Positions 50,396-61,600 of a stretch of 64,000 nt of DNA are shown here, piece after piece. Numbering within the stretch: the first letter of the stretch is position 1; every line of letters starts with the position of its first letter. The notes under the pieces are model-generated. The model was not told where the DNA came from and ran no database searches. It worked only from the letters and a program-made list of their open reading frames with translations. The DNA is from Atrichornis clamosus (taxonomy: Eukaryota > Chordata > Aves > Passeriformes > Menuridae): assembly GCA_013400975.1 (NCBI GenBank), contig WBMZ01004785.1:27675-91674 (forward strand). Reading direction: 5' to 3'. A program made the position numbers and the translations under genes.

Positions 50396-52820
50396 TTTGT
50401 GTTTACTCTTCAAAATGTTAACAGGTTTGACTGGGATTTAAATATTTAGAGTAGAAATTAAATTTTTATAGTTACTATGGGGACTGTGGGAAAACAAGTA
50501 ATACCAACCTTACAGTAAAAACAGCTTCAGAAGACAAGTGACATTTATTTCATACGAGGCAGCATATGCTTTGTCTCCTTTCTTCAGCTGTGGAAATGCC
50601 CAGGCTTTGGCTCTGTTCCTGCAAGATGGTGACTACCCTCAACTCCAAGTTCTGCTCTTCTTGTTTACTGACAAGTAAATCTGGAGACATCTCATTTATC
50701 AGGACAATTGCCACTGATTCATATCACTGTAGGGTAGCAGAATTGAGCATTTGCAGTTCAGTGCAAGGTGCTTCAAAACATGTAGTGTGAGACCCTGTAT
50801 TTGCCATATGTTTGAAAGAGTCACCTCCCACCAAAGAAATTAGCACACATCTATTTAAGTTTTTTCTTGGTATAATTGCTGAATCTTAATTTTTTTTTCC
50901 TTTCTTGTCATAACTTGCCTTTTCAGATCAAAAGCTGTATAAAATGTGAAAAATATGCATAGGAACACTGGAGTGAGAACATGTCAAGGCAGACAGCTGT
51001 ATGGCTCAGACCAGCCATGGCTCGTTTTTGGAGGCAGTGCCTCTGGAGCTCACTTGCCTACAATGCTGTGCACAAACTGACACCTCACAGTGGAGTGCAG
51101 CTCAGTCCCTCTGCAGTAAAGCTACAGCTTCACTGATATGCTACTCTTTACATTTTGGAACAGTATTCAGCCTGAGAGAAGCTGAGGGGTTGAAGCATCA
51201 ATTCTGTCTGGCCCATATGCTGGATAAAAAGCCCAGAAAAAAGACAGATGGCATGTTATCCCCCTCACCTGAAACAAGACAGCCAGGAATACTGCAGCTC
51301 AGATTTGTTAAGGTGGTTTTTTCATTAAAGTAAATATTAGTGGCTCATAAAGAACAAATTTACTACAAAATTAAAATCTTTTTTCTTGCTGAATTTGCAA
51401 AATGTTTATGCATAACAATGATCAGAAGTCATTAAAAGCATGTAAATAAATCATACTACTGTTGGGGATTACTTTGGTTTCTAAGTTCTGTATAAAAGCC
51501 ACTTAGGTGGTTAAATCATACTATTAGCAGTTTTGTTGAATGTCTTATTTTCAGTTAATGCAGTTTTATCCTTAAAAGTAACATCATGACTGCTAGGTGG
51601 TTTGTAGCATCAGAGATCATTGCTACCTACAGCTGAATAATTAACAGTCTTATTAAATATCAAGAGCCAGATATCAAGGGCTGGTCACTCAGATTCAGGC
51701 TTTTGAGTAGGGAAAATTTGGGACTTGGTTCTTCTGTGGAGTAGCGTGTTTTTAGGAGGGTTACCATTTGTGCCAAAGTTTGCAAAATTTATTTTTCACT
51801 TCTACAAAGATTTTATTGTAAAGAAAACAAAAAAGTAAGTGTTGTGTTGATATTCATGGATAGAACTGCTTTATAAGTATTGCAAATTTATTTCATAATA
51901 TCCAAGCATATAGGAATGTTGACAGCTCCTTTACAAGAAGGGAGAACTGAGGCACCTATTGACAAAGGCCAAAACTATCAAGTGGCATCTGAACTTTCTA
52001 TGCTTAATTTGATAAGACTACTCTTGTGTTGTTGAGGTGAGTTTTTTTCATGGGTTTTAATGAATTTATTTTTCCTCGAGAGATTAAAAATTCTGTAGTG
52101 TTGCACATGTTCGAAATTGACTCTGGTTGTATTTGGATGCAGTCATGAATACTCACTAAATCTTCAGATATTTCATACTGGGCATATAGAAAAGGATGAA
52201 GACAGGATTATTGATAAAAATTCGTGTTCCATTTGCTCATGGACAAGTTTTTTGTCTAGTTGTCTATACTAACATTTTCCTAATTGCAAAATAGTCTTGT
52301 TTCTGCACCATGAATTCCTTACTTTTCAGTCACAGCATTGACTTAGATCATTCTCTAGAACACAAATAACATCCATTCTCAGAATTCAGTTTTAATTAAG
52401 TCATATCTGAGTAGTTAAATTTAGAAATAATCAAAGACTGCAATTGAAAAGCATTTCTCAAAAGTGATATAGAGTCACCTTCTGAATATCAACTATATAA
52501 AAAAAGACCATTTTCATTTAGAAAATTATATGATAGACTGGAAAGAAGAAAAGAGTAAGGAAAGAAGGACCAGAGGAAACAAACAAAAAATGTTAAAAAC
52601 ACTTGAAAGAAAGAACTATTAAAACTTGTTCTTTAACAATTTTTTAAAAGAAGAATTGACTGATAGAAAATACAGCACCATCTAGGCTGTCTTTTAGCAT
52701 TTAATGTGCAACATCAATTTGTATTTAGGCTGCTCTACTCCATGGTAGAGGTTGAAGCTAGCTGAAAATAAATAAGTACATTAATTAATACAGTTAACTA
52801 AAGGATTTGAATAATGTCAG

Positions 52821-52956
52821 TATTTATCAAATAATTTATTTGACAAATAGTATTTTGACTGCTGCAGAATTGGTTGACTATCATAAGAAATATTTGTTGA
52901 ATAAATTAGTCAATGAAAAATGACAATGGTTCAATGAATAATGTATTTGATAAATA
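52821..52956. repeat. 13-bp perfect inverted repeat, about 110-bp spacer
   Basis: TATTTATCAAATA (52821-52833) and its exact reverse complement TATTTGATAAATA (52944-52956). The spacer contains further partial copies (AATTTATTTGACAAAT near 52833-52848). I see no clear flanking target duplication, so a miniature transposon is not demonstrated. Confidence 0.6.
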
Positions 52957-53790
52957 ATATTTAGCAAGCTCAACTGTACACGTAATTTTATTTTCTGAAT
53001 CCTATATTAAGCAGAAAATAGTCAATTTTTATTCCCCTCCCTCCCTCTTCCCAGCTCACCTATGCCCAAGCAGAAACCACTGGTTTTGGTTCTAGCAATA
53101 TTGTTCCTCTAGTCACACATGAATGAAACTGAAAATTAGGTACTTGCCCTAGAAAAAGCATATTTGATAGAGATCATGACATTAAGAACAGGAAAGACTT
53201 CATCTTAGGTTTCAGGGCATGACAAGTTTTTGTAGTGCTCCATATTTTAAACATGATGGAAGTTGTCACTTAAAACCAAAATCCAACTTTAAATTGTATC
53301 ACTTCTAGTTTTCTTTTTGGTAGATGCACGATGATGATTGGAGTCAAGCTTTACTAAAAGCATTATTTCTTATCAAAGATGCCAATACAAATCAGAAATG
53401 AGGATTACACAAATATTTAAAAATCCTGATATTTAAGTTGATTTACTTGTAAATGACATTTTTAGTATCTTTAATGCAGTCGAGTTTTAAGCTGCTTCAA
53501 GTGAGTAGGTGATGAACTTCCATTACTTTGTTCTGTGTATGTGCTTTCTTCCTATAACCTGATTATAACAACCATTCTCTCAAGTTTTTTAGGAGCAACT
53601 CTAGAAAAAAAAAAAAAGATGAAGATCATGTTAGTTATTTGAAATCATACGTGATCATTTTCTTTCTCTGTGAGATATTTAGAAGGTTTTCCTAAGACAT
53701 TTTAAAATCAGCTTCAAAGGGACACTATTTAATGCCCTTATGTAGGGGGTCAGCATATTGGGCTAATATTTTTTTCCCTTTACCTCTCAG

Positions 53791-54024
53791 ATGTCGTGGT
53801 TAGTGCCTGGAGGCATAAAATATATGAATTCAGGAAGACATGTAGATCAGAAGAAGAAAACAAATGTCAAGGCTGAGAAGCCCCCTGGCCCTGCAGAACT
53901 TGAAAGGAAAGAGCAGGCACAGCAGCAGAGGTTCTCTGTCTGTATGGGGCCTCAGGCACCAGTGGTTCCTCAGTGTCAGCTGTACCCTACCTCTACCTCA
54001 CGTTCTAATTTTTCTGAATATTGA
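53791..54024 (+). other. Possible exon: 77-codon frame behind a strong acceptor
   Basis: Seen: a branch-point-like CTAAT (53763-53767) is followed by an almost uninterrupted pyrimidine tract and CAG at 53788-53790, with the branch A 24 nt from the AG. An ATG starts exactly at 53791 and opens 77 codons ending in a stop at 54022-54024. The peptide is rich in K, P, Q and S (MSWLVPGGIKYMNSG at the start) and I recognise no family. No convincing donor lies inside or just after it, so it would have to be a terminal exon, and I see no clear nearby AATAAA. The frame may be chance even if the acceptor is used, for example in a lncRNA. Confidence 0.2.
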
Positions 54025-56150
54025 AATATTTTGCTTGCTAAATATTTGCTTGCTAATGTTTTCACCTGATAGAGCATATCTGAATGAAACCAAGTGGCTT
54101 TTAATGTAGGACAGGACAGAATGTAGTAATTGAATTTTCTAAGGAAGCGTGACACAGCAGGGGTTAGAGATGAAAAGGTGTTTTTGAGGCCTTTTCCTGC
54201 CTGTGGGTCTGGCTTATGCTGCAGCTCCCTGTGGACTGCTGGAGATGCTGGAGAATTTTCTATCTTGTTTTTCATTCACATCTTTGTAGGAAGCTATTGT
54301 TCGCGTAGGATCATGCAATGGTACCTCTGGATTTCATTTGTTTGATATGATGAATGTTTCCAGAGAAGTAGGCGCTTCGTGTCATCTTATACAGAAGGAG
54401 TTCAGTTCTGACAGTAACTGTGGAAGAGTGAAACTGTATAAAAAACCATTGTCAAGAAAATTAGTATATTTTTCTGAACTGTAGTGATATAAACAGGATG
54501 AAATGCTGCCTTCTTTGCAGTCAGTGAGAGATTTATGCTAGATTTAGTAAAGTCAGGAAGTCATCACACACAGAGTTAAATCAGAAGTTAAAACAAGCTT
54601 TTGTTCTTTGGTTTCAGCAACTATTCTAACCTTCATTTAAGATTAAAAAATTTGATAGCATGCATTTAAACATTTGCTTGGATAGTTGAACTGTTAGTAC
54701 AGAATCACATTTTAGTATTCCAGAGTAGTGAATATTGAGTGAAAAGTCCCAATACCAACAACTATAATTTCTTTGTGATACATGGAAACATAATTTATTA
54801 GTTTCCTTATGTTACCTTAACCAAAAAAATGAACAAATAAACCCAAAAAACCCAGACAAACATTCAGATGCAATACCCCGAAATAATCTATCAAAACTTT
54901 ACCTTTTATCTTAAATCTGTAAACAATGCTGCATCAGGAAGCAGTTGACAGAACAGCTGGCATTGACCTGCACATGTTGCTATGTCTTAGCAATATTAGT
55001 ACATCAAATATCCACAGGACCTCTTTGAGGACAAAAAAGAGACACCACAGAGTTACTTTGCTTTGTTCTTTTTGTTGAAGCTGGAGTGTTAGGATGTCTA
55101 TTTCAGTGAAGTAATAAGGGATTTAAAATAAAACTCCTTAAATTTACTGTCTTAATAAGTGAGTGTATTCACATATTATCTTTCATTTAACCACAGGTAG
55201 TCTGCCTTCTAGCTGTCATGTTGAGCTTTCAGGATAAGATATAACAGTTTAGACAAGTATGTTTTCCTCATACTCAGCTACAATCTTACTGAAATTTAAA
55301 AAACTAAGTCATAGATTCAAACCAGTGTAAGCTATTTAATTTTGTTAAGGAAAACCAGAAGTGTCCCAAAAGGAAATGCTGTGCTTTTAGAATTGTCATA
55401 TTCTTGCCTAAAGCTGAAGTCATAACTTGCACAAAATGCATTGTGTGGACTTTGAAAGGGAGCTACTCTAATGCAAATAGTATATATATACATATATGGC
55501 ACTGCCAGACAGTAGGTAACATGTTTTCATAGGCTTGTCACAATGACACATAGACACTAGTTTTCACAATGATCTGAGGACTTTTGCCATTGGAGTCTAT
55601 GTCAAAACTTCCAGTAACTTCAGTTCTGTCAGAGCAGAACACTGATACAATTCCAGACTACACTTCAACATTTTGCTGTTTCTGTTGCATTTTCCTCCTT
55701 ATGTTTCTGCACCTTTGATTGTAAAGACCCACTGACTTTTTCTCTCAGTTGATCCAGAAAAAGCATCCTGTTAATGAGAACAGTATTTTTGAGCAGTTCA
55801 AGCATGGTTTTAAGCAATACTGTTCTGACCTTTTTTTGAATTATGCTGTTAGAGTTTGTGCCCTGACTATGCTCTGCCATGGAGAACTCAAATTGTTTTA
55901 CACACAGGGTGATGAGGGAGCATTAAGAAACAGATATGAAAGTTTGTGAGTGTCAAGACCAAGAAAAGGGAGAGAAAAGTGAGTGGTCTAATTGAGGAAG
56001 GTTCGAAGTAGTGAAGGGCAAAGCGTAGACTTAATAAAATGTAAAGAACAGGAACAAATAGTAGAGGTTATGGAAGTCAGAGAGGCTACGTTTAATTTAA
56101 GTTCAAAAATTAGGTCTCACTGTACATTTACACAGCATGTAAAAACATTG

Positions 56151-56240
56151 ACATGTAAATATTTTAATACATCTAAATACATAACTAATACTTAAGGAAA
56201 TATATAAGTGCATGCAAATATAAGTAAAATATTTACATGT
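56151..56240. repeat. 16-bp perfect inverted repeat, 58-bp spacer
   Basis: ACATGTAAATATTTTA (56151-56166) and its exact reverse complement TAAAATATTTACATGT (56225-56240). Related CATGTAAA/TTTACA words lie just outside (GCATGTAAA at about 56135, TATTTACAC at about 56245), so the symmetry extends loosely over about 120 bases. It could be a short foldback element or a chance AT-rich palindrome. Confidence 0.75.
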
Positions 56241-56887
56241 AATATATTTACACTGCCAACTTTCTGCAAGAAGAGGGGAAAGAAAGAGAGTGAGTGACAC
56301 GTAACGTGCCTCACATTTGTCATAGTGAAGATGAGCAAAGGAATGCACATTTTCAGGGTGTCTGTTGACATTCATGCAAAATGGTTCTTTCATAGGAACA
56401 AAGGGGAAGCACAGCTAGAAAAGGGGCTTAGAACAGTATCTCTAGGACAGTCCAAAAGCTGACTTAACCACATTGTAATGCAAAATTTAAAAACCAGTTC
56501 AATATGGTTGCTCTGTTATTCCAAGGCAAAACCCTTAGATTTTATTACGTGAAAACAAAATATTGTCAGGGTAGTTGTGCTGGCAAACTGAACACTTTCT
56601 GGAGTATCTGCTGCCACTCTGACTGAACAACATGAACTCCTCCATAGATTAAATTTTATTGATCAAAAGCAGCAATACACAAAAGTGACATCTTTCCACT
56701 TTCTGCAGAAATCCTGCAATGAATCTGAATACCTTCAAGTATCAATCCTATTCTCACCATGCCATAAAACATCAGATTGTAGTCAGTTTGCTGTGAGTTT
56801 TTGAACTGAAGATGCCTTCACACTATCAACTGTTGGTCTGTAGTTTTGGTAAATTTAATTCAAGCCTATCATCCTAAAACATGCTGA

Positions 56888-56893
56888 GCTCAG
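56888..56893. repeat. Left target-site duplication of second solo LTR
   Basis: GCTCAG directly precedes the LTR start and matches 57476-57481 exactly. Confidence 0.75.
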
Positions 56894-57475
56894 TGTGCTG
56901 GTTTTGTCTGGTGTAGAGTTAATTTTCTTCACAGTGGCTGGTATGGGGCTGTGTTTTGGAGTTGTGCTGAACACTGAGTTCATCATGTAGAGGTGTTTTT
57001 GCTATTGCTGAGCAGAGCTTACACACAGCCAAGGCTTTTTCTGCTTTTCATACTGCCACAATGGTGAGGAAGTTGGGGATACATGGGAGGCTGGGAGGAG
57101 ACACAGCCAGGACCACCTGACCACAGGGATATTCCAGACCATATGGCATCATGCTCAGGATATAGATTGGGGAGAAGAAGGAGGAAGGGGGGATACTTGG
57201 AGTGATGGTGGTTTTTTCCCCAAGTAACCATTACATGTGATGGGACCCTGCTGTCCCAGAGATGGCTGAACACCTGCCTGCTCATAGGAAGCAGTGAATT
57301 AATTCCTTGTTTTGCTTTGCTTGTGTGTGGGACTTTTGCTTTCCCCGTTACACTCTCTTTGTCTCAACCCATGTGTTCTCTTTCACGCTGTCAATTCTCT
57401 CCCAGATCCTACTGGTGGGGCAGTGAGCAGGTGCCTACATGGGGCTTGGCTGCTGGCTGGGGTTAAACCATGACA
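56894..57475 (+). mobile_element. Second solo LTR of the same avian family
   Basis: The 582-bp unit starts TGTGCTGGTTTT and ends GGTTAAACCATGACA. It shares with the 46174 LTR, in the same order, the blocks 'gttaattttctt', 'gtatggggctgt', 'gatggctgaacacctgcctgc' and 'tccttgttttgctttgc'. The TATA region is degraded here (GGATATAGATT). It is flanked by a perfect 6-bp direct repeat, GCTCAG, and no internal retroviral sequence adjoins it, so it is a solo LTR. Its many differences from the first copy mean the two did not come from one provirus. The frame at 57019-57285 (-) lies inside the LTR and is not a gene. Confidence 0.92.
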
Positions 57476-57481
57476 GCTCAG
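57476..57481. repeat. Right target-site duplication of second solo LTR
   Basis: GCTCAG directly follows the terminal CA and matches 56888-56893 exactly. Confidence 0.75.
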
Positions 57482-58454
57482 CCAGACCTACTCATTAGCT
57501 ACTGACAAGGGAACACATCTGGTTTGTGGTCTATACCGGTTAAAGGAAAAAGGTTTTGTAATCACGGCAATAACTTAAGAGTTAAGAAATATAAGACCTG
57601 TACATTGACAGTTTTCTTACTACTCTTAGGTATGTTTAGAATCAGAAAGAGATTATTTTGCTACTTCAAATAACTTGTACAGTACCCACACGGTATGTTT
57701 ATAAAATTTATGAAAATATGTTTCTTGCATTTGGAACTGAGAGCGTTCCTGTTGTTTCTGATGGTGTTTGTTCTAGTGGTAAGGGATTTTAAATAGGTTA
57801 TTAATATAAACATGAAACATAGACCTTTTGAATTAACACAGATTGTCACATTCAGATATATATTATGACAGTTGTCAGTTTTTTCTATTTTATTCATATT
57901 ACCCCAGGCAGTTTAGACCATTTTAATTCTGAGCACTAACAGGTAGTGGAACAGAGGTGAGTATGTTTCTTAGCTAATCTAGTGAGGAGCTGCAGGCATG
58001 ATGCCCAGTATTTTGTTTTCTTGTATAGTATCTCTGGGCTAGACTGGGAGATGTCATAACTACCAGGCTAAGGTAGGTGGTTATTCTCCCTAGGTTGCCT
58101 CTACAAGCAACTAGAGAGAGGAAAATCCGTTAGAGGTTAATCCAAGGAAGATTTCCTGTAGGTTCCTAATAGTACAGTAAGTATCTCAAAAGAATAGAAA
58201 ATCACTAGGAAAAGTACTCAACTCACTCAGCTTTTTAGTTAAAGAGCCCAAAGTCAAATGATGTGAAAACCCTTTTATTATGTCATCTCTAAAACCTTGC
58301 CACTATTTCCCTTTTAAGGCATGGGCAACAAAAGCATAGCTGCAAAAGCGATTTAGTGTCATGATACTCTGTGTGATCCTAATAGCAATATTTCTATCCT
58401 CCAATTCCAGCTGCATCCCCACAATTTTGCTAAGAAGAATTACAAAGTTTGAAC
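57482..58454. other. Single-copy DNA, no gene seen
   Basis: AT-rich, with no transposon or exon recognised. The minus-strand frame at 57661-57897 has no known motif. Confidence 0.6.
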
Positions 58455-58608
58455 TGCATATTGAACTTGGAGATATTCAAAAGCCATCTGGACATGGTCC
58501 ACCATCTTCACTCCAGGTGACCCTGCTTGTATGGGGGAGGCTGGAGTTGAACAAGATTATCCCCAGAAGTCTCTTTCAACCTCAAACATTTTATGGTTCT
58601 GTGATTCT
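58455..58608 (+). mobile_element. Short CR1 LINE 3' end
   Basis: The + strand reads 'cttggagatattcaaaagcc', 'atctggacatggtcc', 'ccaggtgaccctgcttg' and 'cagaagtctctttcaacctc', and ends in TTTATGGTTCTGTGATTCT. This is the tail of a CR1 subfamily different from the 19465 and 29790 copies. Only about 150 bases remain and it is heavily 5'-truncated. The 93-codon frame at 58361-58642 runs through it and is not a gene. Confidence 0.88.
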
Positions 58609-61600
58609 TAATTTCATGGAAATGCTTGTGGTGCACTTTTAGATGTTACGAAATAATAGCAGTTTTGATTAAATATTAAACCATTCACCTGAAGACTCAC
58701 AAAAGTCTGCTCTGGGAACCAAAATACTGAAAAATTGTCCTAGGGCATTGTTTCCACCTGTGTTTTGCTGCTAACTGCAATGCATTAGGGATAGATAATG
58801 TCCCCATCTACTGAAGGGCAATGAGTAAATACTGCAGGCACAACTTGATTGCTTCTACCAAGATGTCTGATCAAGCATTACATTATATGTTTACACCAGC
58901 CCTTAAATAATTTGATGATCATGAAGTTCATTGTATACCACAGGGAATGAAACCTAGAAATTAAAAATAAAGAAAATATTTTGTGGTTAGTATCTTGAAT
59001 TAAACACATTAAATGCATGGTAATGCTTACTGGTAGCATCTGATCGTGAGCAATAAGGGGAAATAGAGATTACACAGAATATGTGCACCTATTAACACCA
59101 TACTATTTATATTTCTTTCCAGGGTCACTTTTAATATGTATTAATTTCAAAACTTACTCACTTTGAGACATTTTTCTTCATGAATTTGTAGAGGTCACAT
59201 ATCCATGTTCTGTATTCCTGAATAGCAAAGATGACATTCATGATAAAGCAGGAAAAGATTTGTTTTCTTTTCTAATACATGGATAAATTGATGAAACTCA
59301 TGGCACTGCAGCTTAATGACAAAAAAAGTGTGGCTAATCAAGTGTGTGTTATTGAAAAGAAGAGAAAAATACCACTATGTTGGTTTTTGTTTTATTTTCT
59401 CTTTGCCAAGTAGAATACAGTATATTCTGACTTCACAGAGTAACTAAAACAAATTTTGAATGATTCATGAAATAAGAAAAAAAAGAATTTCTGACCTACT
59501 GCTCAGAGAAAATGCAGTCAGCATTGTGCTTTCATGTTTAGAAGAGCTGTGTCTGCTAGTTGTTGTGAAAAATACACTCTGACAGAATAAACAAGGTACA
59601 AGAAAGCTCAAACATCTTCACATTAAAACCAGAAAAACATTACTCCCCAACCCATATCACAATATTTTCTGCTTTCTTTGCTTTCCTTAGGAAGCCAATA
59701 ACAGAAAACCTTCTTCCTCATGAAGACTCCAACTGTCCTCTTTAACCTTGAAAATGAAAGTTAAATCTAAAAAACATATTTCAGTTGATGCTTGGAAAGA
59801 TTTTAAGAATTTCTAAGTAATTTCTTCACTTATGTGCTTTTTATTGGGCTATTTTTTTTTTTCACATATAGTCCATAAATGTTTTGTATAAAAAAATTAT
59901 CTAGATCTGGAAATGTTAGAAAGGTCAGAAGACAAAGCAAGCAGCCTCTTGGGAAAACAGAAATATGTTATTTATCCTGTTGTGCAGCACAGCTGGAGTG
60001 CTTTCAGTGTCAGAGAAGGTTCATGTTGAAAATTTGGTGGCAAAATCACTACCGGTAGGAAGATCATGCTTTTACCATTTTAATGATCATACATTCAGCA
60101 AAAAGTTTAGAGTTTTGACTAATAGAATTATCATAAGTGAGAATGACAACTACCCCTGGAAAGAACAGTCAAATGTCTACCAAAAGCTTTGGCTTTTATT
60201 TTCTGCACTCTTACATGCAGAAGTTCTGTGTATACATCTATCAGGAAAAGATTATTCATGGCTAGCGACCATATGGTGCAACAGAAACATGCTTATGATA
60301 AATTAGATTCAGACTTCTAGCTAGGAGCAAGAAGTGCATGGGGCAAATCCTTTTCTAACTGGGATGTGAGTTTTGCCAGCAATCAGATTGCAAATTTTCT
60401 GTGGTTTGTACTGTAAAAAGTAGTAAATAAAGCAAATGAAAGGCTCTTTTGGGACACCAAACCTTGCATATCCTCATAGCTTTGAATCAATCTATTCTGA
60501 CAAGTCAAACTCCTTCCATTCATGCAAGACTAGAAAAACACTAGACCTCTATGTACTGCCTTACTCTTGCATCTTTTTCCTGTTCTAAAAGGAAACACAT
60601 ATTTTCCAGCATACATGTAGAAAAAACAAGAAACATCTACAAAATAATTCAGAAATAACATTTCATGAAAATTGATGCTTATTTTATAGTTACTCTGCAG
60701 AAAAATATGCAAATCCATTTTTGAGAGGGAGTTATTCTGTTGATCTACCAGTATTTATTGAAGAGATTTGTTAGAAAAAAAAAAAATTGCTAGAATTTTG
60801 GTCATCTCTGATTTAACATGTAGTCTGTGGTACTTCCAGGCATGAATTACCCTCAACTGAGAAACTTGTAGAATAATGATTTTTTTCTTAATTATTTAGG
60901 AGATTAATATTTTAATTTTATGAATAGGCAGTTTTGTTTTAAGATGCATCATGTAATATGTTTTGGTAACAGAAGAAAGGCAATTCAAAAATAAGTAAAA
61001 TAGTTTTTATAAATAGGGGCATTTTTTATCTTTTGCTGTCCCTTTGGCTATTAATGTGAGTTTACTTGTGTTTTCTCTTTTAGGGCCACATTTTGACTAA
61101 ATATCAAGCAGATAGGTAATGAGAGTCCCAAATGAGGTATTTTGAGAGACAATTTGGAATAGAAAAACAGCTTTTGAAAGGTTAAATATAACTCTGAAAG
61201 ATTGCTAACTCCCTTCCTGTAGGAGACTGAGGTGGGGCGGGGTAGTGATGGAAATAAAAAAGGGTCAGAAGGATAGAGAGATGCAAAGAACTTTTCCTCC
61301 ATTTGCAGAAGGATGGATCAGTTTGGCTCTTCACATAGAGATGTGAAGGAGAGATATTCGAGGACAATATGAGTTTCATTTAGTGCAGAAACTGGACACA
61401 TGAACATCAGAATAATATTGACTCCAAATGAATGGAATCAAAGTTCCTCCACTAGCTGCAAGGAAATGAACTGAATCAATGACAGAAGTTTATTGTGCTG
61501 TTTCTGGACTTTGGGGAGATTCCAAATTCCTCTCTTGTTTTTTGACTATCCATAACCTGAACCTCTGCTGCCTCAGTTATAACAAAGACCATACAGATAC

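Larger units (their letters stand above)
46772..56887. other. 10 kb between the two LTRs, mostly single-copy
   Basis: No retroviral internal sequence lies between the LTRs, and each LTR has its own target duplication, so they are independent insertions. Contents: a T/G-rich tract (47015-47094), T15 (47848-47862), a GC-richer block (47985-48320), an AT-rich stretch with conserved-element-like appearance (48770-49900), a perfect hairpin (49916-49943), an A/C tract (50153-50200), a CpG patch (50341-50395), two larger inverted repeats (52821-52956 and 56151-56240) and a strong splice-acceptor-like site at 53790. Confidence 0.6.

Noticed and set aside
46174..57475. A provirus bounded by the two LTRs
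   Set aside because: No gag, pol or env similarity lies between them, and each LTR has its own target-site duplication.
61233..61242. SP1-type GC box as a promoter
   Set aside because: It is a single GGGGCGGGG without CpG enrichment, a TATA box or a downstream open frame.
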